A DNA stretch of 64,000 nt from NCBI GenBank assembly GCA_037043235.1, contig JAWRVZ010000096.1, forward strand, positions 2,067,501 through 2,131,500, read 5' to 3'. The notes under the pieces were generated by a model. That model was given only the letters and a program-made list of their open reading frames with translations. It was not told where the DNA came from and did not search any database. Shown one piece after another: positions 12,901 through 26,123 of this stretch (position 1 is the stretch's first letter; each line of letters opens with the position of its first letter). Origin of the DNA: Rhodeus uyekii (Eukaryota; Chordata; Actinopteri; Cypriniformes; Acheilognathidae). The translations under genes were made by a program, and so were the position numbers.

Positions 12901-15900
12901 TGATGCAATAACAGAGGGTCAGCAAAATAAAAGAAACAGATGGATCGTGGTCAGTCCTTAGTCAGTCCAGCTTTACGCAACGCCCCAGCCTCTCCGTCCC
13001 CTGACGCGGCGGTGACCCCTCTTTGACAGTTCCTACCCCAAGAGGCCTAAGCCCCTCCGTCCCTTGACGCAGTAGTGAACTCCCTTGGACAGATCCCTCT
13101 CAAGTGGCCCCCTGTTCGGGTATCGGGCGTCTCTAATAAATCTGGATAAAACATGCAATGTCTATTGCTCCTTTCCTCCCGGTATCTGTAACACAAAATC
13201 ACCGTTAGTCTTGTGTCCCGGGGCTCTCCTTAGTCGTGTCGCGTGGATCCACTGTGGAAAAGATTCAGTTAATACTGCAGTTCGAGTTACAGCCACAACT
13301 TTGGTGGGGGTGCTAAATTTTGGTGCTTCAATAGGATCCCCCATTTTTAAGAATTGTTTGACCATGACCTCATCTCCTACTTGAAAGGGATGGGTGGGGT
13401 CCAATGGTAGTGGCACGGAACTCTAGTGCATTTTCCTCCAATTTTCATGGAGTGCTTCACATAATAACCTAGAATATTCACCCAGGGGCACATCACATCC
13501 CACACCTCCCAGTATTCCACCCCCTCTCCAGGGAGCTGGGAATGGTCTTCCCATGATCATTTCATATGGGGACAGCCCTTTTAACCCTTTGTGGGGGGCC
13601 ATCCTCATTTCGGCCAGTACAACAGGGAGCAGTGAGGGCCAATCATTGTGACCTGCTGAATGCATTGCTTTGCGTAATTTGTCTTTGATTGTTCTATTTG
13701 CCCTTTCCACAATACCAGACGACTGTGGATGATAAGGAATGTGGTGTTGCCAATCAATCTGTAGTTGTTTTGTCATGTCCATCAGGACTTTGGCCACGAA
13801 GGCAGGTCCTCTATCGGAGTCTATAGCGAGTGGAATTCCATATCTAGGAATTATTTCGCGCGTCAAATGTGTCACCACTGTCTTTGCATCCTCCTTTGAG
13901 CAGGGAAAAGCCTCCACCCATCTCGAAAATTTGTCTACAAAAACTAGTAAGTACTTATACCGTCCCTTCCTGGGGAGGTGAGTGAAGTCAACCTGCCATT
14001 GCTGTAAAGGACTCTCAGGTAGAGGCAGAGTCTGATGTTTTGTTATTGGTTTCGAATTATTACTCATTGCACATGTAACACAACGGTCTAACGTGTCTTT
14101 TACTTTCGTTGACAACCCTTTTATGCACAAAAATCGATCCATCTCCTCATATACCCCTCTTTGGCCGCGGTGTGTGACACCATGGAACTCCCAAATGAGG
14201 AAATATGCACACGATGCTGGCACACAAACGCGGCCACGATTGTCCACCATGACCCCTTCTGTGTTTGCTGTAGCGCCTAAATCTGCCCAGTGGTGGCGAT
14301 CCTCATCAGAGGCAGCCTGTTGCATGGCTATGAGATCAGTGTTAGGAATAATTCCACATGTCATAACGTGAGGTGTGTGAGAGGCAGCAGCAACATTCAA
14401 CCAAGGTGGAAACCGGCCAGACTGGGCCCCCTCTTTGGCAGCCTTATCAGCTAATGCATTACCTCTGGCCTCGCTTGTGTCAAGTGTTGAATGACCTTTC
14501 GTTTTAATTATAGATAGACGTTTAGGTAGGCGACAGGCTTGTATTAAATCCATCACTAGAGAGCTGTGTGCTATCGGTTTACCATCAGCAGCGACAAACC
14601 CTCTTGTGGCCCAAATTTGGCCAAAATCATGTGCTACACCAAAAGCATACCTGCTGTCTGTGTATATGTTGACATCCTGATCCTCAGCTAAAACGCAGGC
14701 ACGGGTCAAAGCAACAAGCTCTGCTGCTTGAGCGGATGCAAAAGGCAGGGCTGCAGATTCAAAAACAGTGTTAGGCAATTCACACACAGCATAACCACAG
14801 AGATACACGCCATCCTGTGGTTTCGAGCATGAACCATCAACAAACAATGAACGTGATGTAGGAGACGGTGTGCTTGACATATCAGGTCTGATAGAACAGT
14901 CGTTAACAAATTGAGCTGATAACAAGGCATGACCACAAGGGGGCGTGCTGGGGACTTTGCTCTGCGGGCAGCCCTATGCATTGTAAGGGCTGTGGCCTGC
15001 ATAGGCCTGTGGAGGGCGCTGGGGCGCGTCCCTCTGATCTGTTGCCCTCTGTTGCTGAGGGGCGTTCCATGCAGGGCCAGCACCATACATTGGAACTGAG
15101 AGAGGGCGCCTTCCTTGTTTCAGGGTGACACCATTCTTTTCGTCTGCCAGGCGCTTTCTACACTCCCTGTACCAGTGACCCGGTTTCTGACAGTAGTTAC
15201 ATTTCCCTGGTCTCTTATCATTATTCTGCTGCCGGTCGACTTGTTGCTGCACACGAGGTTGAGATTGGGCTGAAACACACGCAACATTTTTCTTTTGAAA
15301 CAGCCCATCTGCCTCCATTATGCGAATTTTTGCTGCTGCATCTTTAACTTTCAATGTGTTTCGATCGGTTAAGTGGTATCTCAGAACATCGTAGTGATCT
15401 ACATGACAGTTATTCATGAAAGTGGACAAAAACATCGGGTTTGGTTCGCCCTCATTTAGGCTAAATCCATTTCCCCTACACTAGTCCACACATCACTAAA
15501 TCGCTGGAAAAAACGAGACGGGGTTTCACCCTTTTCCTGTTTACAGTTAGTCACTTGTGATAGATCGCGATTTGCCGCTTTCAAATTCAGTAGATATTTT
15601 TTAAGCTGTTTATCTAGTTCTTTCAGCATATTCGCGGTATCATCTCTCCATTTAAATGTGGTAACCGTTTTAGTTCGCCCGGTTCGCCTAGTTTCCTCCC
15701 CAGTCCGTACTTCTTCTTTTATCTGGTCAATTTCATCATTCTCCGGACCAAGCACTGGCACTGCCGCTACCAGGCTGTCTTCATTATATGCGTCGCCTAA
15801 TTTGAACTGCAGGATAAATCTGTAATCCGCGCCTGTCAATTGACAATGGCGTGATGCTTTGATAAGCATATCAACGAATTGGACGGGTTTCGATGACGAC

Positions 15901-18900
15901 GGCAACATGTCTATTATGTCTTTCAGCGCGCTGACAGAAGGCGGTGTGATATCAACTTTATTACCTCTTAGCGCCCATACAGCAGCCACATTTAATTTTG
16001 GTGGGTCAATTTCAGATCCTGAATCAGGACCTGCATCGTCATCATATTCATCGTCTGTATCATCATAATTTTTACTCGCTTTTATGGGTTCTTTCTCTTT
16101 GTCGCGAATTATGGACGGTGCGCTTGGTGCGCTCGGTGCGCTCGGTTTAGAGACACACGCGGTATTTATGCTCGGTTGCACATATGGCGGTGGCGGGCAT
16201 TTTCCCGGCTTGTAGGCAGGATACTCAGTCAATGTTGTCAGTTTTTTTCCCTTCAAGGGTTTTGGTACAGTTTTTAATACTGCTTTAGGAACATATGCGC
16301 CAGTTTTACTGCGCCATATGTCGGCCATTCTGTACCACACATCATACCCTGCGCGCATATATGTAAAATCCCAATTTGGATCGCCTTGGTTACCATATGT
16401 CAAATCATAAGCGGTCTGTAAAAACCCTGGGTCAAATGTTCCCTCTCGCGGATAAGAACGCCACTGACTGTGCTCTGTCCAACCAGCCAAATTGTCTATA
16501 TATGGATTAGTGTAATATCCCCACCCACATCGTTCCATCCAAGCTTTTGGAGTTTCACTCGGGTCTGGTTTGGGATATGATTGCCCCATTACAAAAATGG
16601 CCAGGCACCGACACACACAGTCTTAAAATTACGTTTGCGCAAAAACTGCAATTTTTTCCCGATCTATTGATCTATCCAGAACAGGCAGTGAATCTTAATT
16701 TTTCTCTTACCTGTCTGGATAGATCCCGGACGAGCCCCCAGAACACTGTTGGAAATTTTCTTCAGCGTCTTTGTGTGTGTCGATCTCTGCTCATAAACTT
16801 CTGGATCCAGGGAGTGCAATTAAATGAACCAAAACGAAGTCAATCAGTAATGGTTTATTCAGAATGCAGCTCAGCTCAGTACAGAATGCATGCAGTATAT
16901 ATAGTGCCCCAAAAGGAAAAGGGCACATAGAAGAATGAGAAAAACAACTCCATATGAGGCACATGAAATGATACTCAGTTATTTCTTGTTGCAAATTCTA
17001 GATAGAGGAACAATAGTGGATGTGTGATTTCACTCGTACGCACACACAGAAGCTTGCTTAACCAATTTCTGCAGAGTCACTTTAAGGGCACAGTTTACTT
17101 TTATAACATACATTTTCCTTCACTTTTAAGTTAATAAGTTAACTTTTGTGGCAATCAACATCATTCAACAAATGCTCTCACATAACTCATAATATCCCTT
17201 TAACAGAAATCTCCTCACTTCATTTGATTCAGTTAAAACCTTGCACGTTTTGTAACTGCTCCTCTGTTTGAGCCTCACATGTGACACATCTGTCTGTTTG
17301 ACATCTCTTGACAGGATATTACCGTGAGGGTTTCCTGCAGGTGCAGCACGCGGTGGACCGGGCCATCATGAAGGCCTACAACAGCACGACGGCGACGGCC
17401 CTCTTCAAGCAAACACAAGTGCTGCTTTCCCGTTTCCCTTACCCAGCGTTCATCTACGATGTCTTCATCCTGGCCATCCAGAACCAGCTGCCCCTGCTGT
17501 TAGTGCTCAGCTTCACCTACACGTCTCTGAATATCATCCGCGCTGTGGTTCTGGAGAAGGAGAGGAAACTGAAGGTGAAGAGCATGTTGTGTTGAAAGAT
17601 CCTGGATTATGTTAGTTTTGATGATAGGAAACGTAACATTATAAGTGTCTTGTGTCTGTTGCAGGAGTACATGCGCATGATGGGTCTCAGTAACTGGTTG
17701 CACTGGAGTGCCTGGTTCCTCATGTTTTTCCTCTTCCTTTCCATCTCCATCTTCTTCGTCACTGTACTCTTCTGCGTCAAGGTAAACCGAGGCACATTGG
17801 TGATATAATCTGTTCTATTTGCTTCTAGAAATACCACTGTAATGTTTGTATTCCTTTGTTTGTTTTTTAATCCCTTGATGAGTGTCTTTAGGGTGGAGAA
17901 TCGAGAACCAGTTCTACTTGTTCCACAAAAACAAGAGAACCACATTTTTTGTTGATTTTCAGTCCTGTCAAGGAAAATAATTTATTGTATAAAACTCAAA
18001 AATAAAGTGTTAGGCTATAAGTTGTTGTTAAGTTGTTTTCTTTAATTATATACATTAATAATAATGCATGCATCATATAAAAATTGGCCATAGTATTAAT
18101 CATAATCACAGTAAAATGCATTGCATTGCAAATTGTATTCAAGAAACACATTGACATTCTAATCAGTTCTTGCTTTCCCTGGGAATCGAACCCATGACCT
18201 TGGTGTTGCAAGCGACACTCTCTACTGTTTGAGCTGCAGGAAAGCTATGAATATTTTCATTCATTTCTGTACACATTGTTGATACTGAAGGAGTGCAAAG
18301 AATCATTAATAGATCGATCAATCGAATCATTATGTAGAATGGGAATCAGATTCGCATCTTTAGTAGTCAACACTATTTTCTAGTTTTGCCAAACAATCAG
18401 TGTAGGTAATGTGTGTGTGTGTGTGTGTGTCTTGTTCAGGTGAATCCCAACGGATCGGTGTTGACCTACAGTGACCCAACGCTGGTGTTTGTCTTTTTGC
18501 TGGTGTTTGCTGTATCCACCATTAACTTCAGCTTCATGATCAGTGTGTTCTTCTCCAGAGGTGAGTTCTTTGTCTACTCTTATTATCGCAGAACGTCATA
18601 GTCATCACGCTGTATTCTCTGTAGGACCGTGACAGTGTACATACAAAGTTCTCATCTGCACGCACTTGCAGAGATATTAATCGAGCAGGTTTATTTCAGC
18701 CTCGTGATCAAAGCAAGGAGATAGTAGAACGTGAGCGACGATCAAGAAGTATCTTTGTCACCATACGTGCACAAACATAATAAGTTACTGATTGTTACTT
18801 TCACACTTCACATGCATAAAGCTTTTGAAAATCAGCACTCCATTGTAACCGTAACCTGCTCTACCTCTTTCTTTTCTCTGCAAAACAAAGCCACAAACTA

Positions 18901-21900
18901 TGTGGAAAAGCAAGTAACCAGCCAGGGGGAAAATGTTCAGGTTGCAGTTATTGATTGACCCTTTTGGATGCTTGAAATGCTTTTAGTGAGTAAAGGCGAA
19001 CTAGGGGTTGGACTTTATTGCGTTTGATTGGTGCTTGTGTGCGCGGCGGCCCTCAAGTCAGCTAATAATAAGATCTGTATACCTGCTTTTAGAGGAGATC
19101 CATCAAGCGTCAACGGTTCAACCCAATGAGAAGAAAGAATATAAAATCAAATGGCCATTCTACAGACTCGTCATTTTAATGTCTTTGTTAGTGCGCAACA
19201 TACTTATTATGCAAACTACATTGATTTGAGAATAGGACTTTTACTTGCAAAGGCCGTTATGTTGCTTGTTTTTTTTTCTAGAATAGGTTTTCATGCTTGA
19301 ATGTTCAAAGACTATTGTTCTCCATTGTTGCAGCTCCTCTCTTCCCAGTCTGCCAGTAATGCTCTGGTTAGTTGTTGTCTCTATGAAGTCTCTTCTTCTG
19401 AAAAGGACGGTGTGCTCTGATTGGTCACTTGGATCAGTGTGTTGTGATTGGTCTACTGCTTCAAGCGAGTTTTGTAAATATAAGACCCCATACCTTAATC
19501 ACGAGTTTCAACACACTACTAACTTGTCCACTTTATGCCTTGGGAATTTTGTGACGCTGTTCATTCCCAGAAGAAACTCAAGACCACAATGGAGGCATTT
19601 CAGGGAGTTCAGAAACAGTGACACTAATGTAGAGAACAACTCCCTCTGGAGAGACTTCGTAACTTTGCAGACCTTTTTTATGCTCAAACAGCCACATTTC
19701 ACACTAAAGACACTAAAAAAGGGCCTTTAAATCTGTAGTTCACCCAATGGAAGATTTAGTAGGAGATATTCTAGGCTGTTTCTTTCCAGACAATAAAAGT
19801 GGAAGGTGAAAATGAAAATTAAAGCTGTTAGGCTCCAAAAAGATAAAACAATACCAACAGGAATAGGAACAAAACTATCGTTTTAGTTAGTCATACACAT
19901 TATGACATTTATGATGCTTTATTTTTGCTTTTTTTTTATAGGGTAAAGCAGTATTGAAAAAACTTGCACAAGTATGCCGATGTATTAATCAAATAATCCA
20001 GTTAGTGAGAGTCTTTTTGAAGGGCAGGTTTGAAAACGGTTTAAAATGTCAAGCCTTCAGGCGTTAAATTCCGGTTTAGCAAGAATAAAGAATGCCTTTC
20101 AAATTTGCATGAACTGAATGAGGAACAGAGGCTTTGAATCTTTATATTGTTGTGAATATCTGCCTCAGGTAATATAATGCGTCTTTTGTCATCAGCAGTT
20201 GCTGCACTCTTAGTGCTTTTAAGAGAAAGGGTTTCTTATTTAGACCAAATGCTTTGGTTGACATTTGCAAGTTGGCTCCAATCGATGGACTTGAAACCGA
20301 TGATGTTATTAAGTGTGTGTTAACAATTGCTTAAAGCCTTGGAAGCCGAAGCTTGCAATTATGGTAAGTGGCGTTACGCTTGAGGTGTTCGGCCAATCAG
20401 AACACACCGGGTCAGCCGGCCAATCAGAGCACTCTGAGCTCAGAAGGCTTTGGAGAAGTCAGTATGTGTTTTTACACACTGGGCATAGAGGAGCTGCAAT
20501 AATGTATAGGAATTGAACGTTAATGTTTTTAACACCAAATAATCAAACAATAAACTTTTAAAATAGAATCAAATGACCACTTTTTTTGCAAGTGTGTGGA
20601 TGTAATTTCCACTGAATAAGGAAGACAGGACGGGCCATTCAAGACAATTCAAGACAAAAAAACAAAACAATAGCGCTTTCAAATACAGTATTCTGTGCAG
20701 AATTCAAATGGGTTTGATCGCGTAGCGCTAGCGTGAAACCAGACCTCAATCGCTCCAATGTAAAGCATATATACACTTTTTTTTATGACTGTGTGACTGT
20801 TTATCATGCAGTCACTGTTTGAGAAGGTTTTATACAGCTGATATATGTGATGTAGAACAGGGTTGGCTGTTTTTTCTTCCAGCACAGCGAGTCCACATGT
20901 CTGCACTTGAATGTGTGCGATTTAACGATGTCCTTTATTTAAAAGCCCATAGAGACTTGTCCTCTTTCGCATTTAGACAGACTGAAAATGGACCTTAATC
21001 AACACGTCCTGCTATACCTGTCCGGCCCATTCAATCCCCAAATAACATATTGTTGAGTCTGAAGAGGCTCTCCACATCTATTCGTCCCTTTCAGATGTGA
21101 ATGTAAAAATAGCCCAGTGTGTCATTTTCTTCCATTTGTTGAACAGCAGTGCTACTCTTTTCTCTTGTCACGTCTCTCTCTTTCACTCTTTTGTGGCTGG
21201 TTGGAGGGAAGGAGGTTCAAGGCCGTATCAATGAGTGCAGGGGTTTCAATTAGTGTTTTCTAATTCAATGTTGGTTGATGTATTTGAGGGAGAATGTTGC
21301 AAAAAAGTTTTGGGTATCAGTAAGTTTTTTTGTGGAATTAAATTAATCATTACATTGATGAAAAGTGACAAAGATTTTTTTTTCTAATAAAGTCTGTTCT
21401 TTTGAATGTTCTATTCCTCAAGCAAATCTATATTTATATATATATATTTTTTTATCATGGTTTCCGGAAAAATATTAAGCAAGTTTTTTGAGCATCAACT
21501 CAGCATATTTAAGTGATTACTAGAAAAGACAAGAAAGATAACTGGTAGCTTGTGTTTAGTACTTTTACAAGGGCCTTTTTTTTTTAAAGTTTATAGTCTT
21601 CCATACATTTCTCTCTGAATTTGCATTTTATATAATGTCATAAAATAATGAAATGCTATTTCAGTTGTACACCAAAAACAATTTTCCCCGTAAGAATGCA
21701 ATAAAAATCACTCGATTTGTTCCACACGACCATACATGCCCATTTTAAATATTTTTACAGTTAAAATTATAACCATTAAGATCTCATATAAATACTAATT
21801 AATAATTGATAATTAAACTCTAAAAATACTTGACAATATACTGTAAGGCGCACTTCAGCTTTGAGTCGCGTCGCTGCTGGTGTGAAGGAGACGAGAGGAG

Positions 21901-24900
21901 GGTTTTACTGCTTACAGGGAGAACTTCGTACCTTCTTTCTGACTCATCTTGAGGTCATTGTCTATATGCTGTACTGTACGTATATATTTCACTACGTGAA
22001 TAATAGCGATCACAATTAATGTTAACAACACGAGGTAAAACCGCTGTAAATCACTTATAAAAGTATCACTGTGGTGAATGATGCAACCAAACCGAGCGAC
22101 GCTGAGAGAATGAACGAGTTAAGGGGGGATGGGCTTTTTGAGAGTTTGTCGTTAGGATATTTCCAGTAAAAATGCGTGCGGAGATGCTGAGCGTCAGGAC
22201 TTTTCCACAAAAAAATGCGAGTGGGTGAGGGAAAAATTTGCTCGCATTCCGATACAAAACTTGTAAACCGATTTGACTTTCCATGCTCGTAATCCGATTT
22301 GCTCGTATACAAAGTCACTCAAAAACCGAGGTATTACTGTGATTGTATTTAGAGAATCAACATTATGAATAACTGGGAATAAAATAATTCTAGTGCATAT
22401 GACTTGAAGATGTACCTTGTGATAATTCTAAGCAAAACCTAATGTCAATGTCTTTCTTTCCTGTAGCGAATGTGGCCGCAGCAGCAGGCGGCTTCATCTA
22501 CTTCCTGAGCTACCTGCCATACGTCTTCCTGTGGCCTCACTACGACCTGCTATCGCACGCCCAGAAAGTCTCCGCCTGCCTCATCTCCAATGTGGCCATG
22601 GCCATGGGAGCCCAGCTGATCGGCATGTTTGAGGGCAAAGGTCAGGGGTCGAGCTGAACCTCACACTATTGTTGCTTTAATCATGCTGCCGTGCTTCTTA
22701 AGCTGACAGTCATGTACTATGTTGTCCTCAGGGACGGGCATACAGTGGTATAACCTGTTTGACCCGGTAACGGTGGACGATGACTTCTCCTTGGCTCAGG
22801 TGCTTGGGCTGCTGCTGCTGGACGCTGTGCTGTATGGCCTGGTGGCCTGGTACGTGGAAGCAGTGTTTCCCGGAGAGTATGGAGTCCCTCTTCCTTGGTA
22901 CTTCTTCATACTGGTACGTATTTCATACATGCATATTGTGTGTAGCCATGTTTTTGATCACTCTATTTTTCAGGCTATTTTGAAAAGCTAAGCTAGAGTG
23001 ACCGTACTCAAAGATTGAGTTGCTGAAAGTTAGTTGTGTCTACATTCTTAAAAAGAAATGTTCCAAAGGTGTGGTTTTAATAACAATGCCTTAGAACAGA
23101 GGTTTTCAAAGTCTGAGACAGTGGGCCTCCCTTTTGACACAACTAACCCAATGCCGCCTCCCCTCCCAAAAAAACGCGGCGCGATTGTTGACGGGGAAGG
23201 GGGGGGGGTGGACAAGATGCGCCATCGTTGACGGGGGGTGGACAAGATGCGCGAGCCTTGACGGGGGTGGACAAGATGCGCGATCGTTGACGGGGGGTGG
23301 ACGCGATGCGCGAGCGTTGACGGGGGGTGGACGCGATGCGCGAGCGTTGACTGGGGGTGGACGCGATGCGCGAGCGTTGACTGGGGGGTTAAACGACGCG
23401 CTTGCAGCCGCGACAGAATGACATCGCAGGGAAATGTAAAATGAAGGAGGTTTAATACAAGTTCGGCGAGTTATTATCAGACTATCATTTTTTTTTACAA
23501 CTCTCCGCGCCTCCCCTGGCATGCTCTGGCGCCCCCCAGGGGAGGCGCGCCCCACACTTTGAAAACCCCTGCCTTAGAATAACTGTATAATGATAAATAA
23601 TAATAATTCATTACATTTATATAGCGCTTTATCATAGACACTCAAAGCGCTTTACATGGAAGGGGGGGGAATTTCCTCAACCGCCACTAGAGTGCAGCAT
23701 CCACCTGGATGATGCGACGGCAGCCATATTGCGCCAGAACGCTCACCGCACACCAGCTTATTGGTGGAGAGGAGACAGAGAATGAAGAAAATCGGAGTAG
23801 AGGATGATTAGGAAGCCATGATGGACAAATTTGGCCAGGATGTCGGGGTCAAACCCCTACTCTTTACGAACAACATCCTGGGATTTTTAATGACCCCAGA
23901 GAGTCAGGACCTCGGTTTAACGTCTCATCCAAAGGATGAGATATGAGACGTATATTCGGTTCCCCAAAGACCCTTTCAGGGAACATTTTAATAATCTAAA
24001 GAACTATAAAGGACTTTTTGTGGAAGGGAAAGGTTTCATTAAATGTTCTTCCCTGGAGCCGTCAATGCCAGTAAAGAAGCTTTATTTGTAAGAGTCTTGT
24101 CAAAAGTCTGTTTTTCACATTACAGTTCCGTTCCGTGCATTGGATACTTACTCAATCCTTAAACTTCCTCATGCCCTCCTCGTGAACATCTCATGGGTTT
24201 GCTTTCTTGTGAAACTTTGGTCAAATCAGGCTAATTTTAGCTTCATAAACTTGTCATAGAGGTTAGCGGTTCACCCGTCTTTTAGAGTGTGAGAGAGCGA
24301 GAACAAGCATCTGCGCAACTGGAATGTCTTCCTGACTGATAGGCTCTTGTAAGACAGGAAGCATTTGGTTTCAGCAGGAAAAGGTTGCTTATGCCATCAA
24401 GACGGCCAGGAAGTGCGTGCACAGCCTTATCTCTTGATTTGCAGGATTTATTGTAGGGTGTGAGTAGGGAGGGTTTGAAAAACAGTGACTCAGTTTGCGC
24501 AGAGCTATTGTATATGTAGGACAGCTGCTTGTGTTGGCAGGCTGGCTTATCACACGGCCAGTAATAAAGACCTCGCCGGAGTGAAAGTGATATGAAACAA
24601 TGACCTGCTGGTCACACCTTTGACTCAGGGGTGTCTGGATGACTAGCATGTTTATACACAAATTGCATTTGTGTCCGTAATCGGCGTAACCATTGCGTCA
24701 CGCAGATTTGTGGCGACCCGGTTTTTGAGCTATTCTGTAAATGTTTGCACAGGTTGATGGCCTTACAAGAAGTTCTTAAACTTAATTAGTTGTGTTTTCT
24801 AAGGCAAGCGTCTCTATTGCAGTTGTTGATGCTAGGGATTCGAACTTTGGCACCTTTCGACACCGTTCGTTCTGCAGACGTGATGAAAGAGAATTAGCAT

Positions 24901-26072
24901 TTTTACCTGATCAGCCTAAGCTGTTTTTTTGGTTTTAGCTGGTCTCCTGCTTGGTCAGCTGGTTAGTTGTAGAGCAGTGAGATCAAGCCTTAAAAAACTT
25001 GCAAATTATTTGAAACTTGTGTTTGATACAATAGCATTAAGATACGATAAAACAACTAAAAATCAAGATATTTCTTGTTTTAGTCATTTTTCCATATCAT
25101 TGTCTAGGAAAACCTGTATATATGAGGAAACCTAATTTAATGCATTTTATGATTCCTTGGGCATTTTTATGCATATTTCTAGTCATGGGATTTCTATATT
25201 TTATCAGGTGTAATATGAAAAAACTGTTTATCCAGTAAATCACAAACTGGAAGTGTCACATGCTTTTTCAATGTTATTTATAGCGGTCATTGGAGTCTAA
25301 ACAGGTTGAGAATCACTTAGAGGAATTCTGGGAACTTTTCAACCAGCTAAAGATAAGCTTGCCTGGCTAGGAGAACATCTTAAACCAATTAAGACCAGCA
25401 AACCAGCTCATGCTGGTTTAAGTAGGTGTTTCTTATATAATTTTTTAAAATAAAATGTGTGAAGAGATCAATCACATTTACTGATGTTCACAGATGGGAT
25501 CCAGTAATTTCAGTAGGAATCCTGGTATTTCACGTGAGGGTGAGAGATTTTCCAGTGCAGATTTCGCTACTTGTTCACAATCCCGTAAATTTGCCATATT
25601 GACCAACGTAAAGCTGCTATGGACAATGGACTTTTTTTCGTCATGAAATTTACCCAAAATGTTGCTAATATTTACCCAATGTTAATGTTAACAATGTTAA
25701 TGTGAACGTTTCACTCGCATTAGATGTGTGCGAACTGTAAGATGTATTTAGGAGCATGTGTGTGAATAACAAAAAGCCCCAGTGGGTCCTTAAAAAGAAA
25801 AAAAATCACTTTTATGAAATTTAAAGCAAGAAATGTCTAATATTTCCCCTCCTCACCTGCTCTCAGCCCTCATACTGGTGCAGCAGCCCTCGTGTGGCCT
25901 TTCTGAAGGAGAAGGAGGATGACGAGAAAGCCGAGAAGACGATGAAGTGCGAATTTATCGAAGAGGAGCCAGCTGGACTGGTCTCGGGGGTCAAGATCAA
26001 ACATTTGGCTAAGGTATCAGATGCACCGTGTTTTGCATTAATATTATTGGATTCATAGGGGACAGATGGTAG

Positions 26073-26123
<51 letters not shown>

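Larger units (their letters stand above)
10981..17122 (-). mobile_element. Endogenous retrovirus, gammaretrovirus-like, antisense in ABCA3 intron
   Basis: Complete provirus structure on the minus strand: 5' LTR (16747-17122), tRNA-Pro primer site, gag, pol remnant, env, polypurine tract, 3' LTR (10981-11394). The target duplication CTTTT is perfect (10976-10980 and 17123-17127). LTR ends are TG...CA. The internal part is 5352 bases, shorter than expected because protease and RT are missing. Gag and pol share one frame across a TAG, as in gammaretroviruses. The LTRs differ by one substitution and one 38-bp indel, so the insertion is recent. It cannot be autonomous: gag is frameshifted, RT is absent and integrase has an amber codon. 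Confidence 0.95.

Noticed and set aside
15430..15480. Programmed gag frameshift
   Set aside because: It lies inside capsid, upstream of nucleocapsid, with no evident slippery heptamer. The family normally uses UAG readthrough, and a TAG is present at the expected place.
16547..16930. Plus-strand open frame over the LTR/gag border
   Set aside because: Overlaps the primer site and LTR in antisense; no protein resemblance.
18110..18246. tRNA gene (perfect B box)
   Set aside because: No cloverleaf or acceptor stem; linked body matches another copy at 36418-36580, so it is a SINE.
23106..23555. Long open frames on both strands with [10 protein letters not shown] / [10 protein letters not shown] repeats
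   Set aside because: Produced by a 30-bp minisatellite whose unit is a multiple of three.
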